From Lingula anatina (taxonomy: Eukaryota > Brachiopoda > Lingulata > Lingulida > Lingulidae): a stretch of DNA of 63,208 nucleotides. Shown here piece by piece: positions 1-11,808 of this stretch. The notes under the pieces are model-generated. The model was given only the letters and a program-made list of their open reading frames with translations, was not told the origin of the DNA and ran no database searches. A program made the translations under genes and the position numbers. Location: contig NW_019775445.1 in NCBI RefSeq assembly GCF_001039355.2, positions 243,260 to 306,467 on the forward strand, written 5' to 3'. How positions within the stretch are numbered: position 1 is the stretch's first letter; every line of letters starts with the position of its first letter.

Positions 1-435
1 ATTGACCTTTGACCTACTTTTCACCATGAACTGAACTTTGCAAATTTTGCTTTCCTTTTATCTCCAAAACTGGCAGAGATAGGTCCATCGTTACTATTGA
101 ACTTGAATAGAAAGTCATATACTGGCAATCTAAATGTGACCTTGAAATTGACCTTTGACCTACTTTTCACCATGAACTGAATTTTGCAAATTTTGCTTCC
201 GTTTTATCTCCAAAACTGACAGAGATAGGTCCATAGTTATTATTAAACTTGAATAGGAAGTCCTATACTGGCAATATAAGTGTGACCTTGAAATTGACCT
301 TTGACCTACTTTTTATCATGAACTGAACTTTTTTTCTCTTTTAACTTCAAACTTGACAGAGATAGGTTCATAGTTATTCTTGAACTTGAATATGAAGTCA
401 TATACTGGCAATTTACTGTGACCTTGAAATTGACC
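1..435. repeat. 146-bp tandem repeat array, about three units
   Basis: The same unit begins at 1, 147 and 293, each opening with ATTGACCTTTGACCTACTTT and containing a conserved GAGATAGGTCCAT block and CATATACTGGCAAT. The third unit is shorter and more diverged, and a further start at 429 fades out. The array probably lies in an intron of the left Mad2 copy, just upstream of the duplicated block, and its left end is cut by the window. It looks non-coding: the short open frame at 418-690 runs out of the repeat and matches nothing I recognise. Confidence 0.85.
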
Positions 436-1287
436 CTTGACCTACCTTACGAAGAACTTAAATTTGATTGTACCATATATGTTTTTTGCAATAGTTTAAA
501 AATTCTTGTTGATTGCATTTTTACAGCTTGTCAAGCACAAAACTGGTGGCTGTGTCCCTTATTTTGTGTATGTGGGGGTCTATACGAATGCGCTTGCTCC
601 AGCTGGTGGTACAATATTCGGAGGCGGTATCGCCTCTCTGATCCTCTAGTTATGGTATTGATATTGATACAAATGTGTCCATTCCAATAAATGAACTGGT
701 ATTTGACCTTGAACACTGCTTGTTCTTGTCAAAACTAAAATAAATATTCACAATCAATGAGATAGGATTTTGTCATAATTGATATGCATTACATTGTTTG
801 TAGTTAATATTGCCTACTGAGTACTTGTTTTTTTAATGATACAGTTAATGTACAGTAGCCAAATATGAGGTTTAATCAATATTAGTGTCAATATTTCCAT
901 ATTGATTTTTGTTTTTAAGGTGGCCAACTGCATTTGTATGTATTAAAGCTCTGCTATTTGTTTATATCATTTTGATTGTACTAGTATTTATCCTGTTTGA
1001 GCCTAACTAGTGGTCAGTTTTCAGAGAAATTCACAAGACAATTCACAATATTTTTGTCCGTTTCAAAATTGAACATGATAGAGTCTTGGAATGTGAGGAG
1101 CATTGCAGTATATTCGTCAAAAAAAAAAAAAAAAGGAAACAGAAAACTTGTCATCGCTATTTGATTTAATGATTTTTATTCTCTTGTACACGTATAATGC
1201 TCCTTGGCAGTGAGTTTTGAGGAAATTGCTTTGCTCTCAACCAGTTAAAACGTCCTGTAACTAAACTGCATGTCCTTCTCATTTCAG

Positions 1288-1917
1288 AATGGCTTTACAG
1301 TATGACAGTCCAAAAGTTAGTGGTGGTCATCAAGAGTGTGGACACAGCAGAGGTGCTGGAGAGATGGCAGTTTGATATCGAATGTGACAAATCTGCCAAG
1401 GACCCTGGGTGGGTGAAATGGATATATCTTGGTTCACACTTTTGCTTTAGTATTTAACTCAGATGTTTTAATAGAACTATTTAAGATTCAAGAAGTGCAT
1501 GGCAGATATATCAAATATCCTACTTTTATAATTTTTTGTTGATTTTACAAAGTGAGAAAATGTTATGAAATTATTTATAAAACATTTGTATAAAACATCA
1601 ATATAGTAATTACAGTTATATTGATTTTTATATTACAGGTAGGAAACTTTTTCTATAAATAAATTTGATTTTGTAAAAAAAAAAAAAAGTGGATAGATTT
1701 TTGTACTGTAGAGTAATGGCAGTTTCCTTTTTTTTTACAAAGTGCAAAACCTAGAGAGAAATCTGAAACTGATATCAACAAAGAAATAAGTGCAGTAATC
1801 CGTCAAATCACAGCCACAGTCACTTTCCTGCCACTGTTGGAGACTGCATGTAAGTACACCAACATCACACTCAAATGAATAAATTAGCTTTATGGAGATT
1901 CTTAAGGATAGAAAGTT

Positions 1918-1953
<36 letters not shown>

Positions 1954-2302
1954 ATAGGACTTAGTATAACTGAACCTGAAGGGTAGTTTGAAGCACTGAA
2001 AACTGAAAGAAGATATAATTTTGTATAACTTAGCTTGATGGATAGTTTTAAGCACAAAATGAAAATAAGATTTTTTCCAAGTACAGTTTCATTATTAAAT
2101 CCTTCTATAAAGAGAAATACTCCTTTCTTTTCTAGGTGTCTTTGACCTGTTAGTTTACACAGATAAAGACTTAGATGTACCTGACAGTTGGGGAGAGTCA
2201 GGTCCACAGTTTATTTCAAACTCAGAAGAAGTGAGACTGAGATCTTTTACAACCACAATACACAAAGTGGATGCAATGGTATGCTACAAGAAAGATGACT
2301 GA
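1288..2302 (+). CDS. MAD2L1: MAD2 (HORMA) partial copy, exons 3-5 only
   Basis: Exons 1288-1408, 1743-1849 and 2136-2302 (stop TGA 2300-2302) encode the C-terminal two thirds of the mitotic checkpoint protein MAD2. Visible blocks include EWLYSMTVQKLVVVIKSV, the RQITATVTFLPLLE segment and the C-terminal safety belt ending VCYKKDD. Splice sites and intron phases match the complete copy at 6336-9441. Only one amino-acid change is seen (KSETD here, KSEAD there), beside several silent changes, and no frameshift. Exons 1 and 2 would lie left of the window, beyond the tandem repeat. The open frame argues against an old pseudogene. It is either a recent paralogue or the second allele of the same gene. 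Confidence 0.85.
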
Positions 2303-2774
2303 TGTTTGCATGGGTTCTTTTTTATTGCTTGAAAATTGCGGCAGCAAGCAAATTTATGGTTGGATGCAGAGAAGATCTCGCCATGTGGAAGGGCAGACCT
2401 TAGATCTTGTTGCCTTACACTCTTTAAGACGCTCATAATACTCAGAACAACAGCATATTATTGAAAATGGATTAGCAAAGGACTGCCACAAAACTACATT
2501 CCAGTCACTTAAGGTCCCCCAGCTTATTTGATGCAGTGTAGGAGGAGGGGTGACATTTTTGTTACCTTTTCATCTTCAACTTCCACAGTTATTTATGCAA
2601 AGAAGGTTATTGTTATTTAGTTGATAACAATTTGTATTCCGAAAAATATTGGGATAACGTCATATAAGCACACTCTCAGTGTTATCAAGAATGTAATACA
2701 TTCTTGGTGCTGTGTATATACGTAAGGCTATATATTTAGAGAAGGCACAGAATAACAATCATGTTGATTGTGTC

Positions 2775-2780
2775 AATAAA
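2775..2780 (+). terminator. Candidate poly(A) signal, left Mad2 copy
   Basis: AATAAA lies about 470 bases after the Mad2 stop and is conserved at 9927-9932 in the other copy. It would give a 3'UTR of roughly half a kilobase. Use of this site is inferred. Confidence 0.5.
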
Positions 2781-3229
2781 AGTGAGTTGTAACTAAGTAG
2801 GAATCTGGTTTGCATTATGGAAATATTATCATTAAACCTAACAAATTGTTTTATTTTGGAACAGTAATGCTTGGGCCACATTTTGAGTTGATGTGATGAC
2901 TTGATTGCATGAGGACTTATGCTGTCAATTACAATATCTAACTAGAGGAAGCCAAATGATTCCCCTTAATATTCTTTGAAGTGTAGATGAGACGTGTACA
3001 CTACAGTGGCTTCCTATGGTAATAACAAATACAAAATCATCTTCCCCACCTTACATAAATATTTAACGCAACCAGTTACATATACATGTGTCCTCAGTAA
3101 AAGCAGCATCACAAACCATAATCGTTATGTAACCTGTGTAAACGGGGGACTCTAGAATGGCCAATCTTCACAATCTTCATGTTTTATTTGTCCAAGGTTA
3201 AAAAAAGTAATCACAAACTGGACAAAAGT

Positions 3230-4560
3230 AATACATTACTTCAAATGTTTATGTGTAAATAACACCCAACTTGACCTGCTCGTAAATCTGGCAGTGATTG
3301 AAGATAAGGGCAGGCACTGTTATCAGCCCTTGTCTATCAGTGTTATATCCAAGTTGTGAAAAGAGTAGGGCAGATAACTGGACCTTGGGTACAGTTTTAA
3401 TACTTACAATCGGTAATGGCATACCATGTACTTCTATGGGCATTCTATGGGTGGTATTCCCAAACATAAACCCTCTTCCCAGTTTGTGTTGCAGAAAAAA
3501 AAATTCATCGAATGAGCCAAAAATTACGCGCGTGAAAAACTACAAGTGGCAAGGCTGGTTACATTCAGTAGCGACATTAATCAACATTCACGGACTGTCG
3601 CAAAACCTTTAAGGGGGGGGGGGGGGGGGGCGGGTTCAGTCGAGTTCCCAGTATAGTGTTGGTCGAATAACCTGGCAGTAATAGATTTGTCACGGCTTAT
3701 TTTAAAGCACCATGTGTATAATGGATCTAATTTATTACAACTATAACAGAAACCTCTGCTATGTCCAAGTTTAAAGTCCAAAGAGTCGAGTTGGTTCAGA
3801 CAGAGACCCCAGGCTAACAGAAACGCTTTCATCCATATACAGTCGAGACTGGGAACGGGTGCCACCGTATACCAAAAACTTACCACAAGTCATGTATTGC
3901 TTACTTCAGTGACACTGACCACGCCAATTCATCCTGTATCGTTACTGATGCTGGCTTCACATTATACTTACTCACAGCCAAGTACGTCGAGGTCCAGAGA
4001 ACTCCCCAAACTGAGAAATTTGCCCATGGCCCTTGTAGTAGCCAAGGGTCAAAGCCCAGCGTTGAGGAGGCCCCCGGAAATCCGAACCAACCCCTAGCAC
4101 CCGTAAGGTGATGGCGGGGCCGCTGCGGCACGAATCCCAGAAGCCAGGGTGAGTCCCAAAACAGGAATGTTTCAGGCGTGACGAAGTAAGCTACATGACT
4201 TGGGTGGGTATTTGGTTACACGACAACACCCACTTCCAGTCCGTCATTTTGAGGATGCTGCAGTGGGGAGAACCAACCCGACGTCTTCACCCGAGACGGT
4301 TGATCTTGGTGTCTGTAGTATCCAGGTACACACGGTGACTTATACTCCATCTACCTGGTGATGACGTCATTTAAGAGAGACGTGATTGGCTGTGTAGTAT
4401 GGCTAAATATAGATTTGTCAAGGGGTGTGCTGACACGAGCATATTTTATGTCGGCATTTTGCATCAGTCAGCGATATTATTTTCGTCGGGATACAATACA
4501 CGGATAACTAATCATTTAATCTACGCCTATCATTATCTATATAGGCCACCTTTCATCCTC
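3230..4560. other. Unassigned GC-richer block with promoter-like motifs (left copy)
   Basis: This segment follows the Mad2 3'UTR and is present again at about 10370-11750. It holds a run of 18 G (3613-3630), a GC-rich core (3890-4140), a consensus CRE TGACGTCA (4362-4369) and an inverted CCAAT box (ATTGG, 4385-4389) 16 bases further on. Several overlapping frames on both strands stay open in the core, including one of 66 codons from 3897. Comparing the two copies, substitutions do not favour synonymous change in any frame, and some open frames are broken by an indel. I therefore call no protein. It could be the promoter or first exon of an unrecognised gene, or a repeat. Confidence 0.4.
4362..4389. 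promoter_or_regulatory. CRE plus inverted CCAAT pair
   Basis: A perfect palindromic TGACGTCA is followed 16 bases later by ATTGG. The pair recurs at 11535-11562 with only a one-base spacing change. CRE and CCAAT boxes close together are typical of TATA-less promoters, but no transcript can be assigned from sequence. Confidence 0.35.
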
Positions 4561-4577
4561 AATTTATCAATCCGATT

Positions 4578-4678
<101 letters not shown>

Positions 4679-4801
4679 GCTTCTGAGACAGAACATATCG
4701 TACAGTGGTCTTCTTTACAAAACACTTGGTTTGTCCAGTGGCCGTGAATGTAGGTTATCATTGGTTTATGAAAGTTTTTCATTCAACACCGACCATATTC
4801 T

Positions 4802-4802
4802 N
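4802..4802. other. Assembly gap (single N)
   Basis: One undetermined base, three positions after homology between the two Mad2 blocks ends. It probably marks a contig join rather than a miscalled base. Confidence 0.9.
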
Positions 4803-6335
4803 GTATGATCATCCTCAACACTGAGCAAGGCACGCGACTTGACTTAATTTCTAAGATTGCCTCCTTATAGTCATAAATCATATTTCAAATTTTGGTGAAA
4901 TAGCACGGTACTAAGTTCAAGCTTTACCTCTAAGTTTCAAATCGCAAAGATATCGATACGAAGCGATATTGATCATTCAGATTTTTGTTACAAAATAAAA
5001 ATTAGAATATTTTCATTTTGTCAGAATATCGACGGTCTCTAATTCTTCTGTTACAGAAAATGATTGATGTTTAAAAAAAAAGCGATTTGTTGTAAATTGT
5101 TTATATTTTCATATAATTTGGTAAACAAATGGTTGTATCTTAATTATGTAAAATAAGTAAACAGCATTTAAAATGAAATGCAGATACTAAATCTCGGAGA
5201 AAAAGAAATTGAACGTTTATTGAATAATTGTCGGTCACAAGTCAGAGACATTGAGGTGCATCGGTGTGACAGGAATAATAGTCCGCTAGGAACAGTAGTC
5301 CGTTCCCCATTAATTTCTACAGGTGGCATTCGTCCCAAATACTTAATATTTAATATTCTGACTAACCCTAACCTGTGCTAATCATAGGGGACCCCGAACG
5401 TCCATTCCTAGGACTACCATTCCTGTCACACCGGCTTACTTTTTAGGCTACTGTTTAGAAATGCGTACTGTCTAGTTCAACCCAAATGCTACCAAAACTG
5501 TAACGCTTAAATGCATAAGGCTATCAACGTGTACTAAAAGTGATGTGATAAAATAAACTACAACATATACACAATATAATTTATTTGTTGCATCGTTTTG
5601 TCTTTAGAGGGTAGGGCCTATAAGCATTATATCCATACGCATCTCGCATAGGATTTTTCAATCATGAAGAATTACCAATATGCTTTTTAATTCAGCATTG
5701 TTAATTTCATATTTATTTGTCTAATTTTCTTCATAATTATTTATCAATTTTTAGATTTTTTTTTATTATACATCTAAAAACATGAATTTTTGATGTAAGG
5801 GCTGCTTTCCATGCCCCCTCCCCAGCTGTTTCTTGTTCACAGTCCGTACGTAGTGCTCGCTTTCCAGATTGTGTATGATCAACCATATGAAGCCAACACA
5901 TTTTATTTCATAAATATAATTGCAAATTCAATGGAATGAAATATGATAAACGATAGTTGCGTAGGATATATTCGAAAAGTGTCACTAGGTCTATCGATTA
6001 AACAAGATTGACAACCGTTACCCTGTATTCGGAAATAATTGGTCAATTGGAGTGTCGCCAGTTATTTGTTTTGATCACTCAAGTCCTCTTTTCCTTAAGA
6101 TATTAAAAAATAGGAACCACACTTATCGAGATATTTGGAACAAGCAAAATAGAAATATAAAAGGTATGCCTCACGAGTCACAAAGCTGATAAGATATTTT
6201 TAGAACACGAACAAATTTAGGTAATTGCAGTAGTTGGGCTAAAGATGTGGTAGGTGAGATAAGACATAACCAATTGAAAGACCCGTTTTATTTTCAACCA
6301 ATTAGATTGTCTTTCACTTACTAGCGTTTAAAAAC
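4803..6335. other. Upstream region of the complete Mad2 gene
   Basis: Apart from the inverted-repeat element at 5262-5433, this is AT-rich sequence with no coding exon I recognise. It should include the Mad2 promoter and 5'UTR. The stretch just before the start codon has no clear TATA box. Confidence 0.5.
5262..5433. mobile_element. 172-bp imperfect palindromic MITE-like element
   Basis: The ends are inverted copies: CGGTGTGACAGGAAT at 5262 and ATTCCTGTCACACCG ending at 5433. The arms continue imperfectly inward with repeated TAGTCC and GGTCCCC-like blocks. The middle carries a short CTAACCCTAACC. No protein is encoded. No convincing target-site duplication is visible, so the superfamily is unassigned. 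Confidence 0.6.
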
Positions 6336-9300
6336 ATGGCGGGGAAGCTAGCACAAAAGAGTGCAATCACGTTACGAGGATCAACCGATATTGTTGCCGA
6401 GTTTTTCAGTAAGCTAAACGTTTTGTTTGATGACTTGCTAATTGGCATAATAATCCACATGCAGTTGATCACTGATACAGTCGCGAAAAAACATGACAGC
6501 CTTGAAAATGCACTCAAATGTTGAGGCTCCGCTCCACTTGAAATTGAATATCTCGCGTTTTAAATGCTTGCGTTGGAGTTTGACTGTAAGATGACATGTG
6601 GCTGATGGGGATAAGTAATAACAATGATCCACTGGTATTCTCCACATAATGTGACGCATGCCCCTGGTTGAAGCGCTGCAATTAATGTCATTTAATATAT
6701 TGTTAGTTACAAGTGGCTAAGCCTAAGACCACTTATATATCCACTTGCTGACTTAGTGACTCGCGATAAAATTGCACTTCTAAAATGAAGTGGTGCTCGG
6801 TTTTAAAGATGTTCATACAGGGGAAATGATGATTGCGTGCAAAGGTGTACCTAGCTCTTCAGTGTTGTCACGTTCATATACCAGGAAATTTAAAGAAGTT
6901 TTAAAAGTCAAAATTATGATCATTATTATCATCATCATCATAATCTCAAAGGCCTAATTCATCATGGATCTTACTACCACTACTGGATCCCTTTATTCTC
7001 CATTCTTGCCATCCTTTGTTAGAAACTGGGAATGTAACAATATTTCTCTGAAGTATATCCTTTTCACAAGACTTACTTATATTATCATCCAGGCTCACAC
7101 TAAGAATAAACACCACTCTGTGCTCAATGAAAAAAAAAAACCTCACTGAGATTATGGATATGCTGGGTAAAAGTGGAAACAATGATTAGGAAATGTAAAA
7201 ATAAAAAAAAATTACTGGCACATTTGAGGTTGGGCCTATAACAGTGTGAACAATTGCAAAAAAAAAAAAAAATGAACGGTACTATAGGTCTTTTTTATTA
7301 TCCCCAGGTTATGGCATCAACAGTATATTGTACCAGAGAGGCATTTATCCACCAGAGACTTTCAGCAGATGTCAAAAGTATGGGCTCACTCTACTTGTCA
7401 CAACAGATGACACACTCAAAAAATATTTAGCAGAGGTGCTAGCACAGATAAAAGGTAATGTGTATACTTGGGGGGGGGGGGGGGGGGTTTATTTAATTTA
7501 ATTCAGTACTGGTTAGAGCTTTAATAGAGAACTACAGGGAGTTCTGCCTTTTTAAGTATACTTGATATTATTCCACTGATGAGTGTACTTTTAAAACAGA
7601 TGTATATCATCTACCTGAAAATTTGATTACTATTATAATGGTATTGACAAATGTGTTCATTCCAATAAATGAACTGGTATTTGACTTTGAACACTGCTTG
7701 TTCTTGTCAAAAATAAAATAAATATTCACAATCAGTTAGATAGGATTTTGTCATAATTGATATGTATTACATTATTTGTAGTTAATATTGCCTTCTTGAT
7801 TTTTTAATGATACAGTAAATGTACAGTAGCCAAATATGAGGTTTAATCAATATTAGTGTCAATATTTTCTTATTGATTTTTGTTTTTAAGGTGGCCAACT
7901 GCATTTGTATGTTTTAAAGCTCTGCTATTTGTTTATATCATTTTGATTGTACTAGTATTTATCCTGTTTGAGCCTATCTAGTGGTCAGTTTTCAGAGAAA
8001 TTCACAAGACAATTCACAATATTTTTGTCCGTTTCAAAATTGAACATGATAGAGTCTTGGAATGTTAGGAGCTTTGCAGTATATTCATAAAAAAAAAAAA
8101 GAAACAAAAAACTTGTCATCACTATTAGATTTAATGATTTTTATTCTCTTGAACACGTATAATTCTCCTTAGCAGTAAGTTTTGAGGAAATTGCTTTGCT
8201 CTCAACCAGATAAAATGTCCTGTATAACTAAACTGCATGTCCTTCTCATTTCAGAATGGCTTTACAGTATGACAGTCCAAAAGTTAGTGGTGGTCATCAA
8301 GAGTGTGGACACAGCTGAGGTGCTGGAGAGATGGCAGTTTGATATCGAATGTGACAAATCTGCCAAGGACCCTGGGTGGGTGAAATGGATATATCTTGGT
8401 TCAGACTTTTGCTTTAGGGGGGCGTCTCGATAGTCCGAAGGTTCATTGGTCCGAAGGTTCATTGGTCCGAAAAACGGTAACATTTTCATAGGTTTTTTAA
8501 TCAAGGGTTCATTGGTCCGAAGGTTCTGTAGTGAACATTCGGACCAATGAACCTTCGGACTATTGAACCTTCGGACTATTGCTACGGCCCCTTGCTTTAG
8601 TATTTAACTCAGATGTTTTAATAGAACTGTTCAAGATTTAAGAAGTATATGTCAGAGATATCAAATATCGTACTTTGATAATTTTTTGTTGATTTTACAA
8701 AGTGAGAAGATGTTATGAAATTATTTATAAAATATTTGTATAAAACATCAATATAGTAATTACACTCATATTGATTTTTATATTAAAGGAAGGAAACTTT
8801 TTCTATAAATAAATTTGATTTTGTAAAAAAAAAAAGAGGATAGATTTTTGTACTGTAGAGTAATAGCAGTTTCCTTTTTTACAAGTGCAAAACCAAGAGA
8901 GAAATCTGAAGCTGATATCAACAAAGAAATAAGTGCAGTAATCCGTCAAATCACAGCCACAGTCACTTTCCTGCCACTGTTAGAGACTGCATGTAAGTAC
9001 ACCAACACCACACTCAAATGAATAAATTAGCTGTATGGAGATTCTTAAGGATAGAAAGTTTATATATATATATATATATACATATATATATAGTAGGACT
9101 TAGTGTAACGGACCCCGAAGGCCAGTTGAAGCACTGAAAACTGAAAGAAGATATAATTTTGTATAACTTAGCTTGATGGATAGTTTTAAGCACAAAATGA
9201 AAATAAGATTTTTTTCCAAGTACAGTTTCATTATAAAATCCTTCTATAAAGAGAAATACTCCTTTCTTTTCTAGGTGTCTTTGACCTGTTAGTTTACACA

Positions 9301-9441
9301 GATAAAGACTTAGATGTACCTGACAGTTGGGGAGAGTCAGGTCCACAGTTTATTTCAAACTCAGAGGAAGTGAGACTGAGATCTTTTACAACCACAATAC
9401 ACAAAGTGGATGCAATGGTATGCTACAAGAAAGATGACTGA
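6336..9441 (+). CDS. MAD2L1: MAD2 mitotic spindle checkpoint protein (complete, 5 exons)
   Basis: Coding exons are 6336-6408, 7308-7454, 8255-8375, 8886-8992 and 9275-9441. They join in frame to 204 codons plus stop; human MAD2L1 has 205 residues. MAD2 is a HORMA-domain protein that switches between open and closed forms, binds MAD1 and CDC20 at unattached kinetochores and restrains the anaphase-promoting complex. Recognisable blocks are ITLRGSTDIVAEFFS in exon 1, GINSILYQRGIYPPETF and YGLTLLVTTD in exon 2, ERWQFDIECDK in exon 3, RQITATVTFLPLLE in exon 4, and the safety-belt segment SEEVRLRSFTTTIHKVD in exon 5. The ATG has a good context (AACATGG) and sits where MAD2 proteins start. The protein ends CYKKDD, slightly different from vertebrates. 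Intron 3 carries a transposon insertion. Exons 3-5 are repeated at 1288-2302. Confidence 0.97.
8418..8591. mobile_element. 174-bp terminal-inverted-repeat transposon with 9-bp target duplication
   Basis: The ends match as inverted repeats over about 28 bases with four mismatches: GGGGGCGTCTCGATAGTCC on the left, and the complement of a GGGGCCGTAGCAATAGTCC end on the right. They share the core ATAGTCCGAAGGTTCA. The motif GGTCCGAAGGTTCATT recurs inside in both orientations. TTGCTTTAG flanks it on both sides (8409-8417 and 8592-8600) but occurs once at the matching point of the left Mad2 block (about 1440-1455), giving a clean empty site. It has no coding capacity, so it is non-autonomous. The 8-9 bp duplication suggests a hAT-type transposase. 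Confidence 0.9.
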
Positions 9442-9926
9442 CGTTTGCATGGGTTCTTTTTTATTGCTTGAAAATTGCTGCAGCAAGCAAATTTATGGTT
9501 GGATGCAGAGAAGATCTCGCCATGTGGAAGGGCAGACCTTAGATCTTGTTGCCTTACACTCTTTAAGACACTCATAATACTCAGAACAACAGCATATTAT
9601 TGAAAATGGATTAACAAAGGACTGCCACAAACTGATCAAACTACATTCCAGTGACTAAAGGTCCCCCAGCTTATTTGATGCAGTGTAGGAGGAGGGGTGA
9701 CGTTTTTGTTACCTTTTCATCTTCATCTTCCACAGTTATTTATGCAAAGAAGGTTATCGTTATTTAGGTGATAACAATTTGTATTCTGAAAAATATTGGG
9801 ATAACGTCATATAAGCACACTCTCAGTGTTATCAAGAATGTAATACATTCTTGGTGCTGTGTATATACGTAAGGCTACTGTATATATTTAGAGAAGGCAT
9901 AGAATAACAATCATGTTGATTGTGTC

Positions 9927-9932
9927 AATAAA
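9927..9932 (+). terminator. Candidate poly(A) signal, complete Mad2 gene
   Basis: AATAAA about 490 bases after the stop codon, matching 2775-2780 in the left copy. Confidence 0.5.
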
Positions 9933-10369
9933 AGTGAGTTGTAACTAAGTAGGAATCTGGTTTGCATTATGGAAATATTATCATTAAACCTGACAAATTG
10001 TTTTAATTTGGAACAGTAGTGCTTGGGCTACATTTTGAGTTGATGTGATGGCTTGACTGCATGAGGACTTATGCTGTCAATTACAATATCTAACTAGAGG
10101 AAGCCAAATGATTCCCCTTATTATTCTTTGAAGTGTAGATGAGACGTGTACTCTACAGTGGCTTCCTATGGTAATAACAAATACAAAATCATCTTCCCCA
10201 CCTTACATAAATATTTAACACAACCAGTTACATATACACATGTGCCTTCAGTAAAAGCAGCATCACAAACCATAATCCTTATGTAACCTGTGTAAACGGG
10301 GGACTCTAGAATGGCCAATCTTCACAATCTTCATGTTTTATTTGTCCAAGGTTAAAAAAAGTAATCACA

Positions 10370-11750
10370 AACTGGACAGAAGTAATACATTACTTCAAAT
10401 GTTTATGTGTAAATAATACCCAACTTGACCTGCTTGTGAATCTGGCAGTGATTGAAATATTGCCAGCATAGAGATAAGGGCAGGCACTGTTATCAGTCCT
10501 TGTCTATCAGTGTTATATCCAAGTTGTGAAAAGTGTGGGGCAGATAACTGAACCTTTGGCAGTTTTAATACTTACTATCAGTAATAGCATACCATGTACT
10601 TCTATGGGCATACTTATGGGTGGCATTTTCAAACATAAGCCTTCTTCCCAGTTTGTGTTGCAGATAAAATTTTCATTTAATGAGTAAAAAATTACCAGCA
10701 TGAAAAACTGCAAGTGGCACGGCTGGTAACATTCAGTAGCGAAACAAATCAACATTCACGGACTGTCGCAAAAACTTTAAGTGAGGGGGGGGGGGGGGGG
10801 GGGTTCAGTCGAGTTCCCAGTATAGTGCTAGTCGGATAACCTGGCAGTAGTAGATTTGTCACGGCTTATTTCAAATAACCATGTGTATTTATTACAACTA
10901 TAACAGAAACCTCCGCTATGTCCGAGTTTAAAGTCCAAAGAGTCGAGTTCGAGTTGGTTCTGACAGAGACTCCAGCCAAACAGAAACGCTGTCATCTGGC
11001 TCTGTTTATACAGTCGAGACTGGGAACGGGTGCCACCGTGTACCAGAAACTTACCACAAGTCATATATCGCTTACTTCAGTGACACTGACCACGCCAATT
11101 CATCCTGTATCGTTACTGATGCTGGCTTCACATTATACTTACTCACACCCAAGTACGTCGAGGTCCAGAGAACTCCCCAAACTGAGAAATTTGCCCACGG
11201 CCCTTGTAGTAGCCAAGGGTCAAAGCCCAGCGTTGAGGAGGCCCCCGGAAATCCGAACCAACCCCTAGCACCAGTATAAGGTGATGGCGGGGCCGCTGCG
11301 GCACGAATCCCAGAAGCCAGGGTGAGTCCCAAAACAGGAATGTTTCAGGCGTGACGAAGTAAGCTACATGACTTGGGTGGGTATTTGGTTACACGACAAC
11401 ACCCACTTCCAGTCCGTCATTTTGAGGATGCTGCAGTGGGGAGAACCAACCCGACGTCTTCACCCGAGACGGTTGATCTTGGTGTCTGTAGTATCCAGGT
11501 ATACACGGTGACTTATACTCCATCTACCTGGTGATGACGTCATTTTAAAGAGACGTGATTGGCTGTGTAGTATGGCTAAATATAGATTTGTCACGGGGGT
11601 GTGCTGACACGAGCATATTTTATGTCGGCATTTTGCATCAGTCAGCGATATTATTTTCGTCGGGATACAATACACGGATAACTAATCATTTAATCTACGC
11701 CTATCATTATCTATATAGGCCACCTTTCATCCTCAATTTATCAATCCGAT
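10370..11750. other. Unassigned GC-richer block with promoter-like motifs (right copy)
   Basis: Counterpart of 3230-4560. It holds a poly-G run (10785-10803), a GC-rich core with a 116-codon ATG frame (10918-11268) overlapped by other open frames on both strands, a CRE (11535-11542) and ATTGG (11558-11562). The 116-codon frame is shorter in the left copy and frame-specific constraint is not visible, so I do not call it a gene. Confidence 0.4.
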
Positions 11751-11751
11751 T

Positions 11752-11754
<3 letters not shown>

Positions 11755-11806
<52 letters not shown>
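11755..11806. repeat. (TAA)n microsatellite, right copy
   Basis: About 52 bases of TAA repeat, shorter than the homologous tract at 4583-4676. Confidence 0.95.

Positions 11807-11808
<2 letters not shown>

Noticed and set aside
5360-5376. CTAACCCTAACC as an interstitial telomere
   Set aside because: Under two telomere units, and inside a small inverted-repeat element; too short to mean anything.
10918-11268. 116-codon plus-strand open frame, with a shorter match at 3897-4097
   Set aside because: Other frames on both strands are equally open. The left copy breaks the N-terminal part, and substitutions between copies are mostly non-silent in this frame.
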